The position numbers and the translations under genes are program-made. This document shows, one piece after another, positions 52,733 to 61,017 of a stretch of 64,000 bases of DNA. The DNA is from CAYOZN01 sp964408455 (GTDB lineage Bacteria; Planctomycetota; Phycisphaerae; UBA1845; UTPLA1), in assembly GCA_964408455.1 (NCBI GenBank), contig CAYOZN010000009.1:118586-182585 (forward strand), written 5' to 3'. The notes beneath the pieces are model-generated. The model was not told where the DNA came from and did no database searches. It was given only the letters and a program-made list of their open reading frames with translations. Each line of letters starts with the position of its first letter. Position 1 is the first letter of the stretch.

Positions 52733-53508
52733 AGATCGCCGCCATTCAGCTTGTGGCCCGGCAGGGTGCCAGGGCGATGACGCTCCAACGTGCCCTGCGC
52801 GCACTGGATGCCGCGGCGCGGACCGATCCCGCGCCGGACCTCGTGCTGCTGCCCGCATTTGGAGACACCACCGCCACCGGCCCGGAGGCAGATCTTGTCT
52901 GCGAACACGTGCACGGCCAGACCCAGGCCGCCCTGGGCCGCGCCGCGCGCGAATGGGGCCTCTACGTCGCATATGGAATGCTCGAACGCTCCCCGGCTGC
53001 GGCGCTGCCCTACCTGAGCGCGATCCTCCTCGATGCCGACGGAGACGTGCGCCTGTCACACCGCTGCCGGGTCGTGACCGATTTAACTCGCGATCGCATC
53101 CAGGCGGGAGACGCCTGTCGCACTGCCCCTACCATATTCGGTCAGATCGGCCTGCTGGCGGGCGATGAGCTGTTGTCCGAAGCCTGTTGGCACGATACCG
53201 CGGCATCCGCGGGACTGATTCTTGGCGTCGCCTGCTGGGGCGCGTGGTCGGCCGGCGGAAACGCCGACGAAACGCGATCGGGCCTCGCGGCACAGGCAAC
53301 CCGTGTTCAACGACCCGCCGCCATCGCAGATCTGTCCATGGAAAGCCCCGACGGCACGCCGCTGGGACAGGGTTTCTGCGCCGTTTTCGACGGGCGGGGC
53401 CGAGCGTGCGCCGCGGCGGTCGATTCGCGCGGCATCGCCTGGGCAGACATAGAAATTCCCGACCTGGCAAAGGCCGACGGCGAGGCCGCACGGCGGCCAA
53501 CCGACTGA
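52729..53508 (+). CDS. nitrilase-superfamily protein, probably catalytically inactive
   Basis: 259 residues from ATG 52729. The nitrilase/amidase fold is recognisable (MKIAAIQLVARQG, LVLLPAFGDT, YVAYGMLER, IGLLAGDELLSEACW). The Glu-Lys-Cys triad seems lost: the Glu of the FPE motif is replaced in LLPAFGD, the Lys of the YRKTH motif by Arg in HRCRVV, and the Cys of CYDLRFPE by Ala/Gly in LAGDELLSEA. It may bind a small molecule or protein instead of hydrolysing. It sits between ybeY (4-base overlap) and the CBS protein (1-base gap). Confidence 0.68.
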   Translation: MKIAAIQLVARQGARAMTLQRALRALDAAARTDPAPDLVLLPAFGDTTATGPEADLVCEHVHGQTQAALGRAAREWGLYVAYGMLERSPAAALPYLSAILLDADGDVRLSHRCRVVTDLTRDRIQAGDACRTAPTIFGQIGLLAGDELLSEACWHDTAASAGLILGVACWGAWSAGGNADETRSGLAAQATRVQRPAAIADLSMESPDGTPLGQGFCAVFDGRGRACAAAVDSRGIAWADIEIPDLAKADGEAARRPTD

Positions 53509-53509
53509 G

Positions 53510-54784
53510 ATGTCCGCAATGTTCTTTGTTCTGCTGATTGTGTTCACTTGCCTGGCGGCCTTCTTCGCCACCGCCGCCATGTCGTCGCGCGTCGCGTCGC
53601 GAACGACGCTGACCGAACTTCGCGAACAGCGCAATCTCCGCACGCAGTTGGAGACCTTCTTCCAGCGCCGGCGCGAGTTCATCCGCATTTGCCTGGCATA
53701 TCAGCTGCTGTTCTTCGTCGCCTTCATCGTCACGCTCACATCCATGCTTCGCCACGTGGAACCGTGGTACCTGCAACAGATCTACTTCTGGGCCGTTTCG
53801 CTGATCTGGCTGCTGCTCTTCAACGTCGCCGTGCCGGCGGCCTGGTCCCGCTACGCCGCCGACCAGTACCTGCTGCGCACCCTGCCGTTGCTCGAAGTCG
53901 TCAGGCGCGCCAGCCGTGGACTGCTCGTCCTGATCGCCGCCATCGACGAAATCGTCCGCCGGCTCGCCGGGGCCCCGCTCGAAACCAACGACGGCTCCGA
54001 TCGCATCGAACGAGAAATCCTCGACGTCGTCAGCCAGGGCGAAACAAGCGGTGCCGTCGACGCGGCCGAACGCGACATGATCCGCTCCGTCATGGTCCTC
54101 GACGAAACCAGCGTCGGCGAGATCATGACGCCGAGAACCGATATCGTCGGCATAGAGGCCGCCGCGAAGTACGACGACGCACGTCGCCTCATCCTCACCG
54201 ACGGTCACTCGCGCATCCCGGTCTTTGAAGAGTCGCTCGATCACATCGTCGGCGTCCTCTACGCAAAGGATTTGCTCAAGGTCGAATCCCCGGATCGATT
54301 TCATCTTCGCGCGATCATGCGCGAAGTGACGTTCGTCCCCGAGACGAAGGACCTGGCGTCACTTCTGCGGGAGTTTCAGACGCGGCGCGTGCACATCGCC
54401 ATCGTGCTGGACGAATACGGCGGTACGGCCGGCCTCGTCACGCTCGAGGACATCTTCGAAGAACTGGTCGGCGATATCTCGGATGAGCACGAACAGCCGG
54501 AGGCGCCGTCGATTCTCCGCATCGACGATCGCACCCTCGAAATCGACGCACGAACGCGCGTGGATGAATTCAACGAGCAGTTGCCCGACGTTCAGATCCC
54601 CGAGGACGAGGCATACGACACCGTGGGCGGTTTTGTTTTCGCCCGGCTCGGCCGAATCCCGGCGCGCGGCGAGTCTTTGCGCGAAAATGGCTTCGTGATC
54701 GACGTGCTGGAAGCCGACGAGCGAACCGTCGGCCGCCTGCGAATCAAAGCCTTTCAGCCCGCCCCCGAGGAGTCGCGCGCGTGA
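53510..54784 (+). CDS. CNNM/CBS/CorC-domain membrane protein
   Basis: 424 residues from ATG 53510. An N-terminal membrane module (about 1-130, three or four helices) is followed by two CBS domains (about 185-325: IMTPRTDIVGIEAAAKYDDARRLILTDGHSRIPVFEE and TFVPETKDLASLLREFQTRRVHIAIVLDEYGGTAGLVTLEDIFEELVGDI) and a C-terminal CorC_HlyC domain (about 335-420: YDTVGGFVFARLGRIPARGE). Relatives export Mg2+ or Co2+ or sense them. It overlaps recO by four bases (GTGA), so it is part of the pgpH-recO operon. Confidence 0.9.
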   Translation: MSAMFFVLLIVFTCLAAFFATAAMSSRVASRTTLTELREQRNLRTQLETFFQRRREFIRICLAYQLLFFVAFIVTLTSMLRHVEPWYLQQIYFWAVSLIWLLLFNVAVPAAWSRYAADQYLLRTLPLLEVVRRASRGLLVLIAAIDEIVRRLAGAPLETNDGSDRIEREILDVVSQGETSGAVDAAERDMIRSVMVLDETSVGEIMTPRTDIVGIEAAAKYDDARRLILTDGHSRIPVFEESLDHIVGVLYAKDLLKVESPDRFHLRAIMREVTFVPETKDLASLLREFQTRRVHIAIVLDEYGGTAGLVTLEDIFEELVGDISDEHEQPEAPSILRIDDRTLEIDARTRVDEFNEQLPDVQIPEDEAYDTVGGFVFARLGRIPARGESLRENGFVIDVLEADERTVGRLRIKAFQPAPEESRA

Positions 54785-55563
54785 GCCTGGTGAAGGACGT
54801 GGCCATCGTCCTGCGGCGGCTGGACTACAGCGAAACATCGCAGGTCCTGGCCCTGTTCACGCGGGAGCACGGGCAGCAGCGCCTGATTGCAAAGGGCGTG
54901 AAACGCAGCACCAAAACGCGCGTTGCAGTCGGACTCGACCTGCTCGAACTCGGCCACGTCGTCTTCTCGCTTCGCCCCGGCAAGGAAGAAGTCCTCGCCC
55001 CGCTGGCCGAGTGGAGGCAGGAAGACAATTTTCCCCATCTGCGCGGCGATCTGAAGCGTCTCTACGCGGCACAGTACGCCGCCGAAGTCACTTCCCAGCT
55101 GACTGAGACCCACGATCCCCATCCGCAGCTGTTTGACGGACTTCGCGAGTTCCTCTCGCAACTGGCATCGGACGAACCGATCGCCGCCCTGGTCGCATAC
55201 CTGGTCATTCTGCTGACCGAGATCGGCCTGAAGCCCGAATTCTCTCGATGCGTGAGCTGCAATCGCGACATTGCCTCCGATCCCGCGCCGCATTTCAGCT
55301 CCCGTGAGGGCGGCGCCATCTGTCGGGATTGCGAGCCGGCCATCGTGGAGAAGTGCCGCATAGCGCCCGACGTATTGCGCCATCTCGCCGGCAAAATCGT
55401 CCAGCCGCAGCAAACTCAGTCGACATCCGCATCCGCAACTCCGCTCATCAGCGCCTCGTTCAATCTGCTCGACTACCACCTGCGCGAGATCATGCACAAA
55501 CCGGCCCGCCTGTCCGATCCGCTCCGGGCCGTTTTCAACCTGAAACGCGCCGCCAGGTCTTAG
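54781..55563 (+). CDS. recO: DNA repair protein RecO
   Basis: 260 residues from GTG 54781. The N-terminal OB fold (VKDVAIVLRRLDYSETSQVLALFTREHG) and a C-terminal helical domain with a zinc site (CVSCNRD...CRDC, four Cys) are present. RecO works with RecF and RecR in single-strand gap repair by loading RecA. It is the last gene of the pgpH operon. It is a normal-length RecO. Confidence 0.92.
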   Translation: MSLVKDVAIVLRRLDYSETSQVLALFTREHGQQRLIAKGVKRSTKTRVAVGLDLLELGHVVFSLRPGKEEVLAPLAEWRQEDNFPHLRGDLKRLYAAQYAAEVTSQLTETHDPHPQLFDGLREFLSQLASDEPIAALVAYLVILLTEIGLKPEFSRCVSCNRDIASDPAPHFSSREGGAICRDCEPAIVEKCRIAPDVLRHLAGKIVQPQQTQSTSASATPLISASFNLLDYHLREIMHKPARLSDPLRAVFNLKRAARS

Positions 55564-55572
55564 CGCGCTCAA

Positions 55573-57294
55573 TCATCCCGCTGGCGATCCGCCATTCGCC
55601 ATCGCCCGGTCGACGCGGTTCAGTGCTTCCCGAGCGCCGGACAAGTCCGGATTCCATTTCAGCGCTTGGACCAGCGCAGTCCGTGCTTCGGCAAGACGGC
55701 CCATCGCCTCCATCGCGAGCCCCAGGTTGTAATAGGCCCGGGCATTCTGCGGGCGCAGTTCGATGGCCCACACGTAATGCTGCGCCGCCGCTTCGTATTG
55801 GCCCTGCGCCTCCAGCGCGATGCCCAGTCCGATGTACGCGTCCGCATGCGTCGGGGCAAGCGCCAGGGCGCGACGGTAATGCTCGATGGCATCGGCATTG
55901 CGACCCGCGACCGATAGCTCGCGGCCCAGGTTATACCGGGCACGGGCGTTGTCCGGCCGGGCCTTCACCGTCGCCTGCCAGATCGAAACCGGCGAGGCAT
56001 AGTCGCTGTTTCGCACGATGGTCCGCCAGCCCAGCAGGCAGAGCGTTAATGCCACTATTGTGGCACTAACCCATCGTCGCGTGACGCCGTCGACGCGTCC
56101 AATCCGGGAGAGGACGAATTCGGCGACGCATACGACCATCGCCGCCAGGCCGGCCAGCGGAAGGTACATTCGATGTTCGAACGCCGCGTCGGAAATCGGG
56201 ATGACGCTCGATGTCGGTCCCAGCGTCAAGAACACCCACGCCGCCGGAAAGGACCATGGCCGCCGCCGCCCGGCCCCGATCGCCGTCGCAATCAGCAGCA
56301 CCAATAGCGCCAACGCCGCCGGCCAAACTTCCGACAGGCTTCTCACAATCGGCCAGTCATAGTCGATCGCCAAACCGTGCGGCCATGCCGCCAGGCGCAG
56401 GTAATGCCAGATCACCTCGCACTGCGTCAGCAGATACGTCCACGGCCTCACGTGCGCCAGCTTGAAGCCGGCCGACTCGCTCCGCGCATCGTCGCCGGCC
56501 ACGAGGGCCAGCACCGCCCACGTGCCCGCCAGTCCCGCAAACAGCAGCCATCGCTGTGCGCGGCCCCCGCGCGGCAATGCCGTCCCGCCTGCGACGCCCG
56601 CCACGCTCGCCTCCACCTGCCGCATCGGTCGGCCGAAGATCCAGCAATACAGCATGGCCGCCAGCGGCGCCGTGGCCATCGACTCCTTGCATGCCATCCC
56701 CGCGGCACTAAAAACCACCGCCGCCGCGAACCAGATGCCCCGTCGCCGGGATACAAGACCGCGTGCCACGCCATACACCGTCAGCAGATAGAAAAGCCCC
56801 ATCTGCGATTCGGCCCGCTGCACGATGTACGTCACGCTTTGCGTCTGCAAGGGGTGCACCAGCCAGATTGCCGCCGCAACGAAGGCAAGCATCCGGGCCT
56901 CGCCCGCCGGCCGCCCCATGCGAACGAGCGTCCGCCACATCAGCCCGAACAGCGTCCATCCCGCTCCCAGGTGAATCAGGATATTCGCGGCGTGATAGCT
57001 CCACACCGCACCGCCGGAAATGGCGTAGTTCACTGCAAACGTCAGTGTCACCAACGGCCGGCCGGAGAGCGTCGTCTGCGGTAGCGCCCTCGTCGCCTCC
57101 CGCAGTGCTTCTCCCGACAGAATCCCGCTTAGCGACAGCGTTTGAATATGTGGATTCTGAGTGATCGCGGTATCGTCGAATACGAATGTGCCATCGATGC
57201 TGTTGGCGTAGGCCGCTGCCGTCAGCGCGGCCAACAGAGACAGCTTCATGCCGCTGCTGCCAATCAAAGACATTCTGCGCTCGGCAATGGTCAT
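55573..57294 (-). CDS. TPR-containing polytopic membrane protein
   Basis: 573 residues from ATG 57294. About ten membrane helices fill residues 15-410; a lumenal first loop (ANSIDGTFVFDDTAITQNPHIQ) resembles TMTC/DUF1736-type proteins of the GT-C class. Three or four TPR repeats follow (about 440-560: ARARYNLGRELSVAGRNADAIEHYRRALALAP, DAYIGLGIALEAQGQYEAAAQHY, ARAYYNLGLAMEAMGRLAEA). It could transfer sugars or assemble surface proteins. It converges on recO, separated by nine bases. Confidence 0.78.
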   Translation of the reverse strand: MTIAERRMSLIGSSGMKLSLLAALTAAAYANSIDGTFVFDDTAITQNPHIQTLSLSGILSGEALREATRALPQTTLSGRPLVTLTFAVNYAISGGAVWSYHAANILIHLGAGWTLFGLMWRTLVRMGRPAGEARMLAFVAAAIWLVHPLQTQSVTYIVQRAESQMGLFYLLTVYGVARGLVSRRRGIWFAAAVVFSAAGMACKESMATAPLAAMLYCWIFGRPMRQVEASVAGVAGGTALPRGGRAQRWLLFAGLAGTWAVLALVAGDDARSESAGFKLAHVRPWTYLLTQCEVIWHYLRLAAWPHGLAIDYDWPIVRSLSEVWPAALALLVLLIATAIGAGRRRPWSFPAAWVFLTLGPTSSVIPISDAAFEHRMYLPLAGLAAMVVCVAEFVLSRIGRVDGVTRRWVSATIVALTLCLLGWRTIVRNSDYASPVSIWQATVKARPDNARARYNLGRELSVAGRNADAIEHYRRALALAPTHADAYIGLGIALEAQGQYEAAAQHYVWAIELRPQNARAYYNLGLAMEAMGRLAEARTALVQALKWNPDLSGAREALNRVDRAMANGGSPAG

Positions 57295-57466
57295 GTCGAA
57301 GATTATACGCCCGGCTGGCCTCCGTCACGGCGCGAACGGTGCCGGCGTTCCATACGCGCGGCACTCGCATTACAATTCGCAGCCGCGGCGGAACGATACG
57401 GAAAGATATTACTGCACGGCGCGGCCTTGCGTGTCCGCGTCGTGCGAACGACGGAGGACAAGCATC

Positions 57467-57973
57467 ATGTCCCTGCGAATACTGGCGCTCCTGAGTTTCG
57501 GCCTTGTTCTCTCGGGTTGTGCCGCCAAAGAAAACATCACCGGCTTCAAGTCATACGGCGGCAAGGCCACGATCTCTCAGGTCATGGGCGTCGGCGAGCT
57601 GGTCAGCCAGGCGGACACGCTCGGCGAAAAGCGCGTCTGCGTCAAAGGCGACATCCGCGAAGTCTGCGCGCGGATGGGCTGTTGGATGATGGTCGCCGAG
57701 GGAGACAACGAGGTCCGCGTGCGCTTCACCGAGAGCGAAAGCTGCGCCAACGGCTTTTACGTTCCGCGCAATGCCGCCGGCCACAGTGTCTATATGAACG
57801 GCACGGTCAAGTACCGCGAGATCAGCGAAGAGGATCGGCGGCACTATGCCGCGGACGAGGGCGCTTCGCCCGAAGAAATTGCACAGATTGTCGGCCCGGA
57901 AAAAGAGGTGCTCTTCTTTGCCGATGCCGTCATGATCTCCGACGGCGACAAGCTCGACCCGCCGGTACAATAG
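57467..57973 (+). CDS. DUF4920-like lipoprotein
   Basis: 168 residues from ATG 57467 (GGAGG upstream). The lipobox LSGC gives Cys18, so the protein is probably lipid-anchored. The core (about 45-165) follows the DUF4920 pattern: EKRVCVKGDIREVCARMGCWMMVAEGDNEVRVRF, MNGTVKYREI and EVLFFADAVMI, an OB-like beta barrel with two or three conserved Cys (VCARMGCW). The role is not known; a redox or metal role is possible from the Cys pair. Confidence 0.78.
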   Translation: MSLRILALLSFGLVLSGCAAKENITGFKSYGGKATISQVMGVGELVSQADTLGEKRVCVKGDIREVCARMGCWMMVAEGDNEVRVRFTESESCANGFYVPRNAAGHSVYMNGTVKYREISEEDRRHYAADEGASPEEIAQIVGPEKEVLFFADAVMISDGDKLDPPVQ

Positions 57974-57994
57974 CGCCGCCGTAGTCTGCGTTCG

Positions 57995-58609
57995 TCACGG
58001 TCTGTCAGTTTGCGGCTTCGATGTTGCGCCCGCTGCGGATGCGCTGGTCGTTGGGCCGCGGGCCGGAGGCGGCATGAATGCCCGCCAGAAGTTCTCTGTT
58101 GGCTTCGGCAGTTTCAACGAACTTCCCTCGTCTTTGCGATTCAGAATGCCTTGTTCATATTGCAAGATCGTTTGAAGCACTTGCAATCGCTGCGCCGGCG
58201 TCGTGGCCTCCAGAATTGACTGCTGGAAGGCGGCCACCTTTGCCGCTTGGGCAGCACCGGCCGCCGCTTGCGCTCGCGCCTGTTGTGCCACTGCGGCAGC
58301 ACGTTCGGCCCGCAGCCAGAGCGTCATCGACAGACCTGCGCTGAAGAGCAGCACGCCAAGCGAGCCGGCCGCAAGGCCAAGGGGCCACCTGCGGCGAACT
58401 GCCCCCGTTTGACGGACGACGACGCCCGCCTCAATGAACAGCCGCCCGCATTCCGGGCAGCGGTTGGATAGGCACGCCGTCAGGTTATAGCCGCACCCGC
58501 CGCACCGCGGTCCGCTTTCGCCTGCATCCCTCCGATGAATGCGCAGCACGGTTACCGCCGCGATAATCGCAACAAGAAGCGCAACAGCCGTGAACAGTAA
58601 CGCGAACAT
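57995..58609 (-). CDS. membrane protein with N-terminal CxxC zinc ribbon
   Basis: 204 residues from ATG 58609. It has an N-terminal membrane helix (about 3-23), a Cys4 ribbon (about 36-55: CGGCGYNLTACLSNRCPECG), a second helix (about 75-98), and then an Ala/Gln-rich coiled-coil-like region. The third member of the ribbon family in this window (with 2541 and 23247). Function unknown. Confidence 0.68.
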   Translation of the reverse strand: MFALLFTAVALLVAIIAAVTVLRIHRRDAGESGPRCGGCGYNLTACLSNRCPECGRLFIEAGVVVRQTGAVRRRWPLGLAAGSLGVLLFSAGLSMTLWLRAERAAAVAQQARAQAAAGAAQAAKVAAFQQSILEATTPAQRLQVLQTILQYEQGILNRKDEGSSLKLPKPTENFWRAFMPPPARGPTTSASAAGATSKPQTDRP

Positions 58610-58643
58610 GTGGCCGCCTCGCGTGCACTTCGCCTGCCCGGCC

Positions 58644-58690
58644 CCTGATGCATCAGGCGTGACCTGTTATCATAACGCCTGAGCAACAGG
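58644..58690. promoter_or_regulatory. palindromes in the divergent promoter region
   Basis: Perfect palindromes CCTGATGCATCAGG (58644-58657) and GTTAT-C-ATAAC (58666-58676), with an outer CCTGTT/AACAGG pair (58663-58668 and 58685-58690), lie between the zinc-ribbon gene (minus) and the acetyltransferase gene (plus). They could be an operator. Confidence 0.4.
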
Positions 58691-58719
58691 CGACGCACGC
58701 CGATCAGGAGACAATCGCC

Positions 58720-59241
58720 ATGGCCGCAAACCATGCCGCGACCGGCTGGACGGTCCGGCGGGCGCAGCCCGCCGATGTCCCCGCCATCGCCGCCATCTAC
58801 AACCACTACGTGCTCAACGCCACATGCACCTTCGCCACCGAGCCCGAGGGCGACGAATATTGGCAGGCCTGGCAACTCGCCCGCTGCGATGCACTTCCCG
58901 CCCTCGTCGTCGAGGAGGCCGACGGCGTCATCGGCTGGGGCACGCTCTCGCGGTGGAATTCGCGCTGCGCGTATCGCTATTCAGTCGAGGATTCCGTCTA
59001 TATCCACCCGGCCCATCACCGCCGCGGTATCGGTCGTGCCATTCTTGCTGCACTGATCGACCACGCCCGTGCCGCCGGGCATCGCAACATGATCGCCCAG
59101 ATCGCCGACCACCAGCCCGCCAGCGAGTCGCTCCACGCCCGGTTCGGATTCCGCAAGGTCGGGGTTCTCGAAGGCGTTGGCTTCAAATTCGACCGCTGGA
59201 TCGACGTGGCCATTTGGCAGTTGGCGCTCGAACCACGGTGA
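58720..59241 (+). CDS. GNAT N-acetyltransferase, Pat/MddA-like
   Basis: 173 residues; CAGGAG precedes ATG 58720. The acetyl-CoA motif is VYIHPAHHRRGIGRAILAALIDHARAAG. The N-terminal IAAIYNHYVLNATCTFATEP and the C-terminal ESLHARFGFRKVGVLEGVGFKFDRWIDVAIWQL match the phosphinothricin/methionine-sulfone acetyltransferase group. It may acetylate amino acid analogues; the actual substrate is not decided by sequence. Its promoter region holds two palindromes. Confidence 0.88.
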   Translation: MAANHAATGWTVRRAQPADVPAIAAIYNHYVLNATCTFATEPEGDEYWQAWQLARCDALPALVVEEADGVIGWGTLSRWNSRCAYRYSVEDSVYIHPAHHRRGIGRAILAALIDHARAAGHRNMIAQIADHQPASESLHARFGFRKVGVLEGVGFKFDRWIDVAIWQLALEPR

Positions 59242-59530
59242 ATTCGACTGACGGGGGCTCGTGTTGCCGTCCGCTGTTCCCAGCCGTGCAGCCTCATTTG
59301 TAAACCTGCCGTGCACAACGGTTTACGCCTGTCGATCCCCGCCGACTTCGGATAACAACCCCTTTACGAATGCCCAACCCGCCCCTTATGCTCTCGCCAC
59401 TCGCCGCTTGGGATCGGCCCCCGCCGTCAACGATCCGCAAGGGACATGGCCAGACGCGAGAATCGCGCAGGGATGATTGCGAATGCCGGAAAGAAAGTTC
59501 CCGCATGGCCACGGATTCGAGGAGATGCGA

Positions 59531-60118
59531 ATGACCGTTGTTCCAGGCGCCGCCCGCGCGGCCGGGGCGGAGCAGACCCCGGATGAAATGCACCGGGCGA
59601 TCAGTGCCCTCGTGTCCGTCCTTCGAGAGCTGGCTCAGGTCGTCGCACCGCTGACGCCGGCCCAGTACACGACCGCCGACGGCATCGTCCCCGGCACCAT
59701 CGGCGGTCACGTGCGTCACATTCTCGACCACGTCGTCACATTGCTGGCCGCGGCGGATCGCGCCGAGCTGACCTACGATGATCGCGAGCGCGGCACGCCG
59801 ATCGAGACCGACCCCGCGGCCGCAATCGATCTCATTCACACCCTGGAGCGGCAGGCACTTCAACTGGATGCATCCGTCCTGTCTCGCCCGCTGGAAATTC
59901 CCGTCATGGTCTGCGGCGATGGAACGGCGGTTCGCACCCGCAGCACGTTCGGTCGCGAACTGACATTCGTCCTGAGTCACGCCATTCATCACAACGCCCT
60001 GATCGCCGCCATGCTGAAACTGATGGGGCTCAAGGTGCCGCCGCGCTTCGGTTACGCCCCGGCGACCGTGGCCCATCTGGACCACGTCGCATGTGCACCG
60101 TCACGATCGTCCCACTGA
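59531..60118 (+). CDS. DinB-like metal-binding helical bundle protein
   Basis: 195 residues from ATG 59531, six bases after GAGGAG, which decides against ATG 59525. The three DinB metal His appear to be in GGHVRHILDHVV and the C-terminal SHAIHHNALIAAML. DinB/YfiT-like four-helix proteins often act as metal-dependent thiol transferases. The gene overlaps the NRDE gene by 28 bases, so it probably starts a three-gene operon. Confidence 0.8.
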   Translation: MTVVPGAARAAGAEQTPDEMHRAISALVSVLRELAQVVAPLTPAQYTTADGIVPGTIGGHVRHILDHVVTLLAAADRAELTYDDRERGTPIETDPAAAIDLIHTLERQALQLDASVLSRPLEIPVMVCGDGTAVRTRSTFGRELTFVLSHAIHHNALIAAMLKLMGLKVPPRFGYAPATVAHLDHVACAPSRSSH

Positions 60119-61014
60119 CAACCCGCCTGCCCCTGCAACAGGAAGTGGATACCACCGGTGTGCCACTGCTTCAAGCAGTGGATGCCATCGATGTGCCGCT
60201 GCTTCAAGCAGTGGATACCAACAGTGTGCCACTGCTTCAGGCAGTGGACAGCGAGCCCGCCATCTTTGCCTTCCGCCTCGCCTGCAATCGCGACGAATTG
60301 CGATCGCGGCCAGCCGCACGACCTCCCGAACGCCGCGTCTGTGGCACGCGAATGGCACTGATGCCGATCGACCCCGTATCCGACGGCACCTGGATCGGCG
60401 TGAACGAGGCGGGCCTGGCAGCCACGCTGCTCAACGTCAACCCGCACACGCGAGTGTCGCCACCCGGGTACGAAGCCGGCTTCACCGTAACAGGCGCGTC
60501 GACGCACGGCCCGGCCACCGGCCTTCAAAGCCGGGGATTGATCGTGCCCGTTCTGCTTTCCTGCGGCGACGCCCTGAGTGCCGTCAAACTGGCACGTGAC
60601 TTGACGATCACCGACTTTCCGCCCTTTCGCGTGGTGCTGGCGGACGATCGGCACGTCGCCGAGCTGCGCAGCGACGGCGCCGCCCTGGCCATCAGCAGCG
60701 AGCCGCAGAACCGCCAGCCGCGGTTCTTCACCTCCAGCGGGCTGGGAGACCACGTCGTCGAAGGGCCGCGTCGCGAGCTCTTCAACAGCACCCTTTCCCG
60801 CGCTGGCGACCTCCTTGCAGCCCAGCAGGCCCTGCACCGGCACAGCTGGTCCGACCGCACTCACCTCAGCGTGTGCATGCGCCGCCCGGATGCACGCACC
60901 GTGAGCTACACCACGGTCGACGTCGCGCCCGATGCCGTGACGCTGACATACCATCCGGGTCCGCCGGACGAGGCGCAAGAACCCGTCACCCTTTCGCTGG
61001 CGAGGGCACGTTGA
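60091..61014 (+). CDS. NRDE/TANGO2-family protein with in-frame palindromic repeat insertion
   Basis: 307 residues. The family start MCTVTIVP and then FRLACNRDELRSRPAA.PPE are the NRDE signature; Cys2 is conserved. The usual spacing between these two strands is short, but here about 40 residues intervene: three 11-residue units VPLLQAVDxxx at 60164-60246, preceded by a degenerate one. The DNA is the CACTGCTTCAAGCAGTG palindrome also found as an intergenic array at 41.2 kb. The rest (WIGVNEAGLAATLLN...; HTHLSVCMR) is normal for the family. Function of the family is not settled. It is coupled to the DinB-like gene upstream and ends 3 bases before the fusion gene. Confidence 0.82.
   Translation: MCTVTIVPLTTRLPLQQEVDTTGVPLLQAVDAIDVPLLQAVDTNSVPLLQAVDSEPAIFAFRLACNRDELRSRPAARPPERRVCGTRMALMPIDPVSDGTWIGVNEAGLAATLLNVNPHTRVSPPGYEAGFTVTGASTHGPATGLQSRGLIVPVLLSCGDALSAVKLARDLTITDFPPFRVVLADDRHVAELRSDGAALAISSEPQNRQPRFFTSSGLGDHVVEGPRRELFNSTLSRAGDLLAAQQALHRHSWSDRTHLSVCMRRPDARTVSYTTVDVAPDAVTLTYHPGPPDEAQEPVTLSLARAR
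60130..60250. repeat. 33-bp-period palindromic repeat inside the NRDE gene
   Basis: Cores at 60164-60180, 60197-60213 and 60230-60246 (CACTGCTTCAAGCAGTG with at most one change) are spaced exactly 33 bases, which preserves frame. A degenerate first unit (CCCCTGCAACAGGAAGTGG) precedes them. Confidence 0.88.
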
Positions 61015-61017
61015 CGC

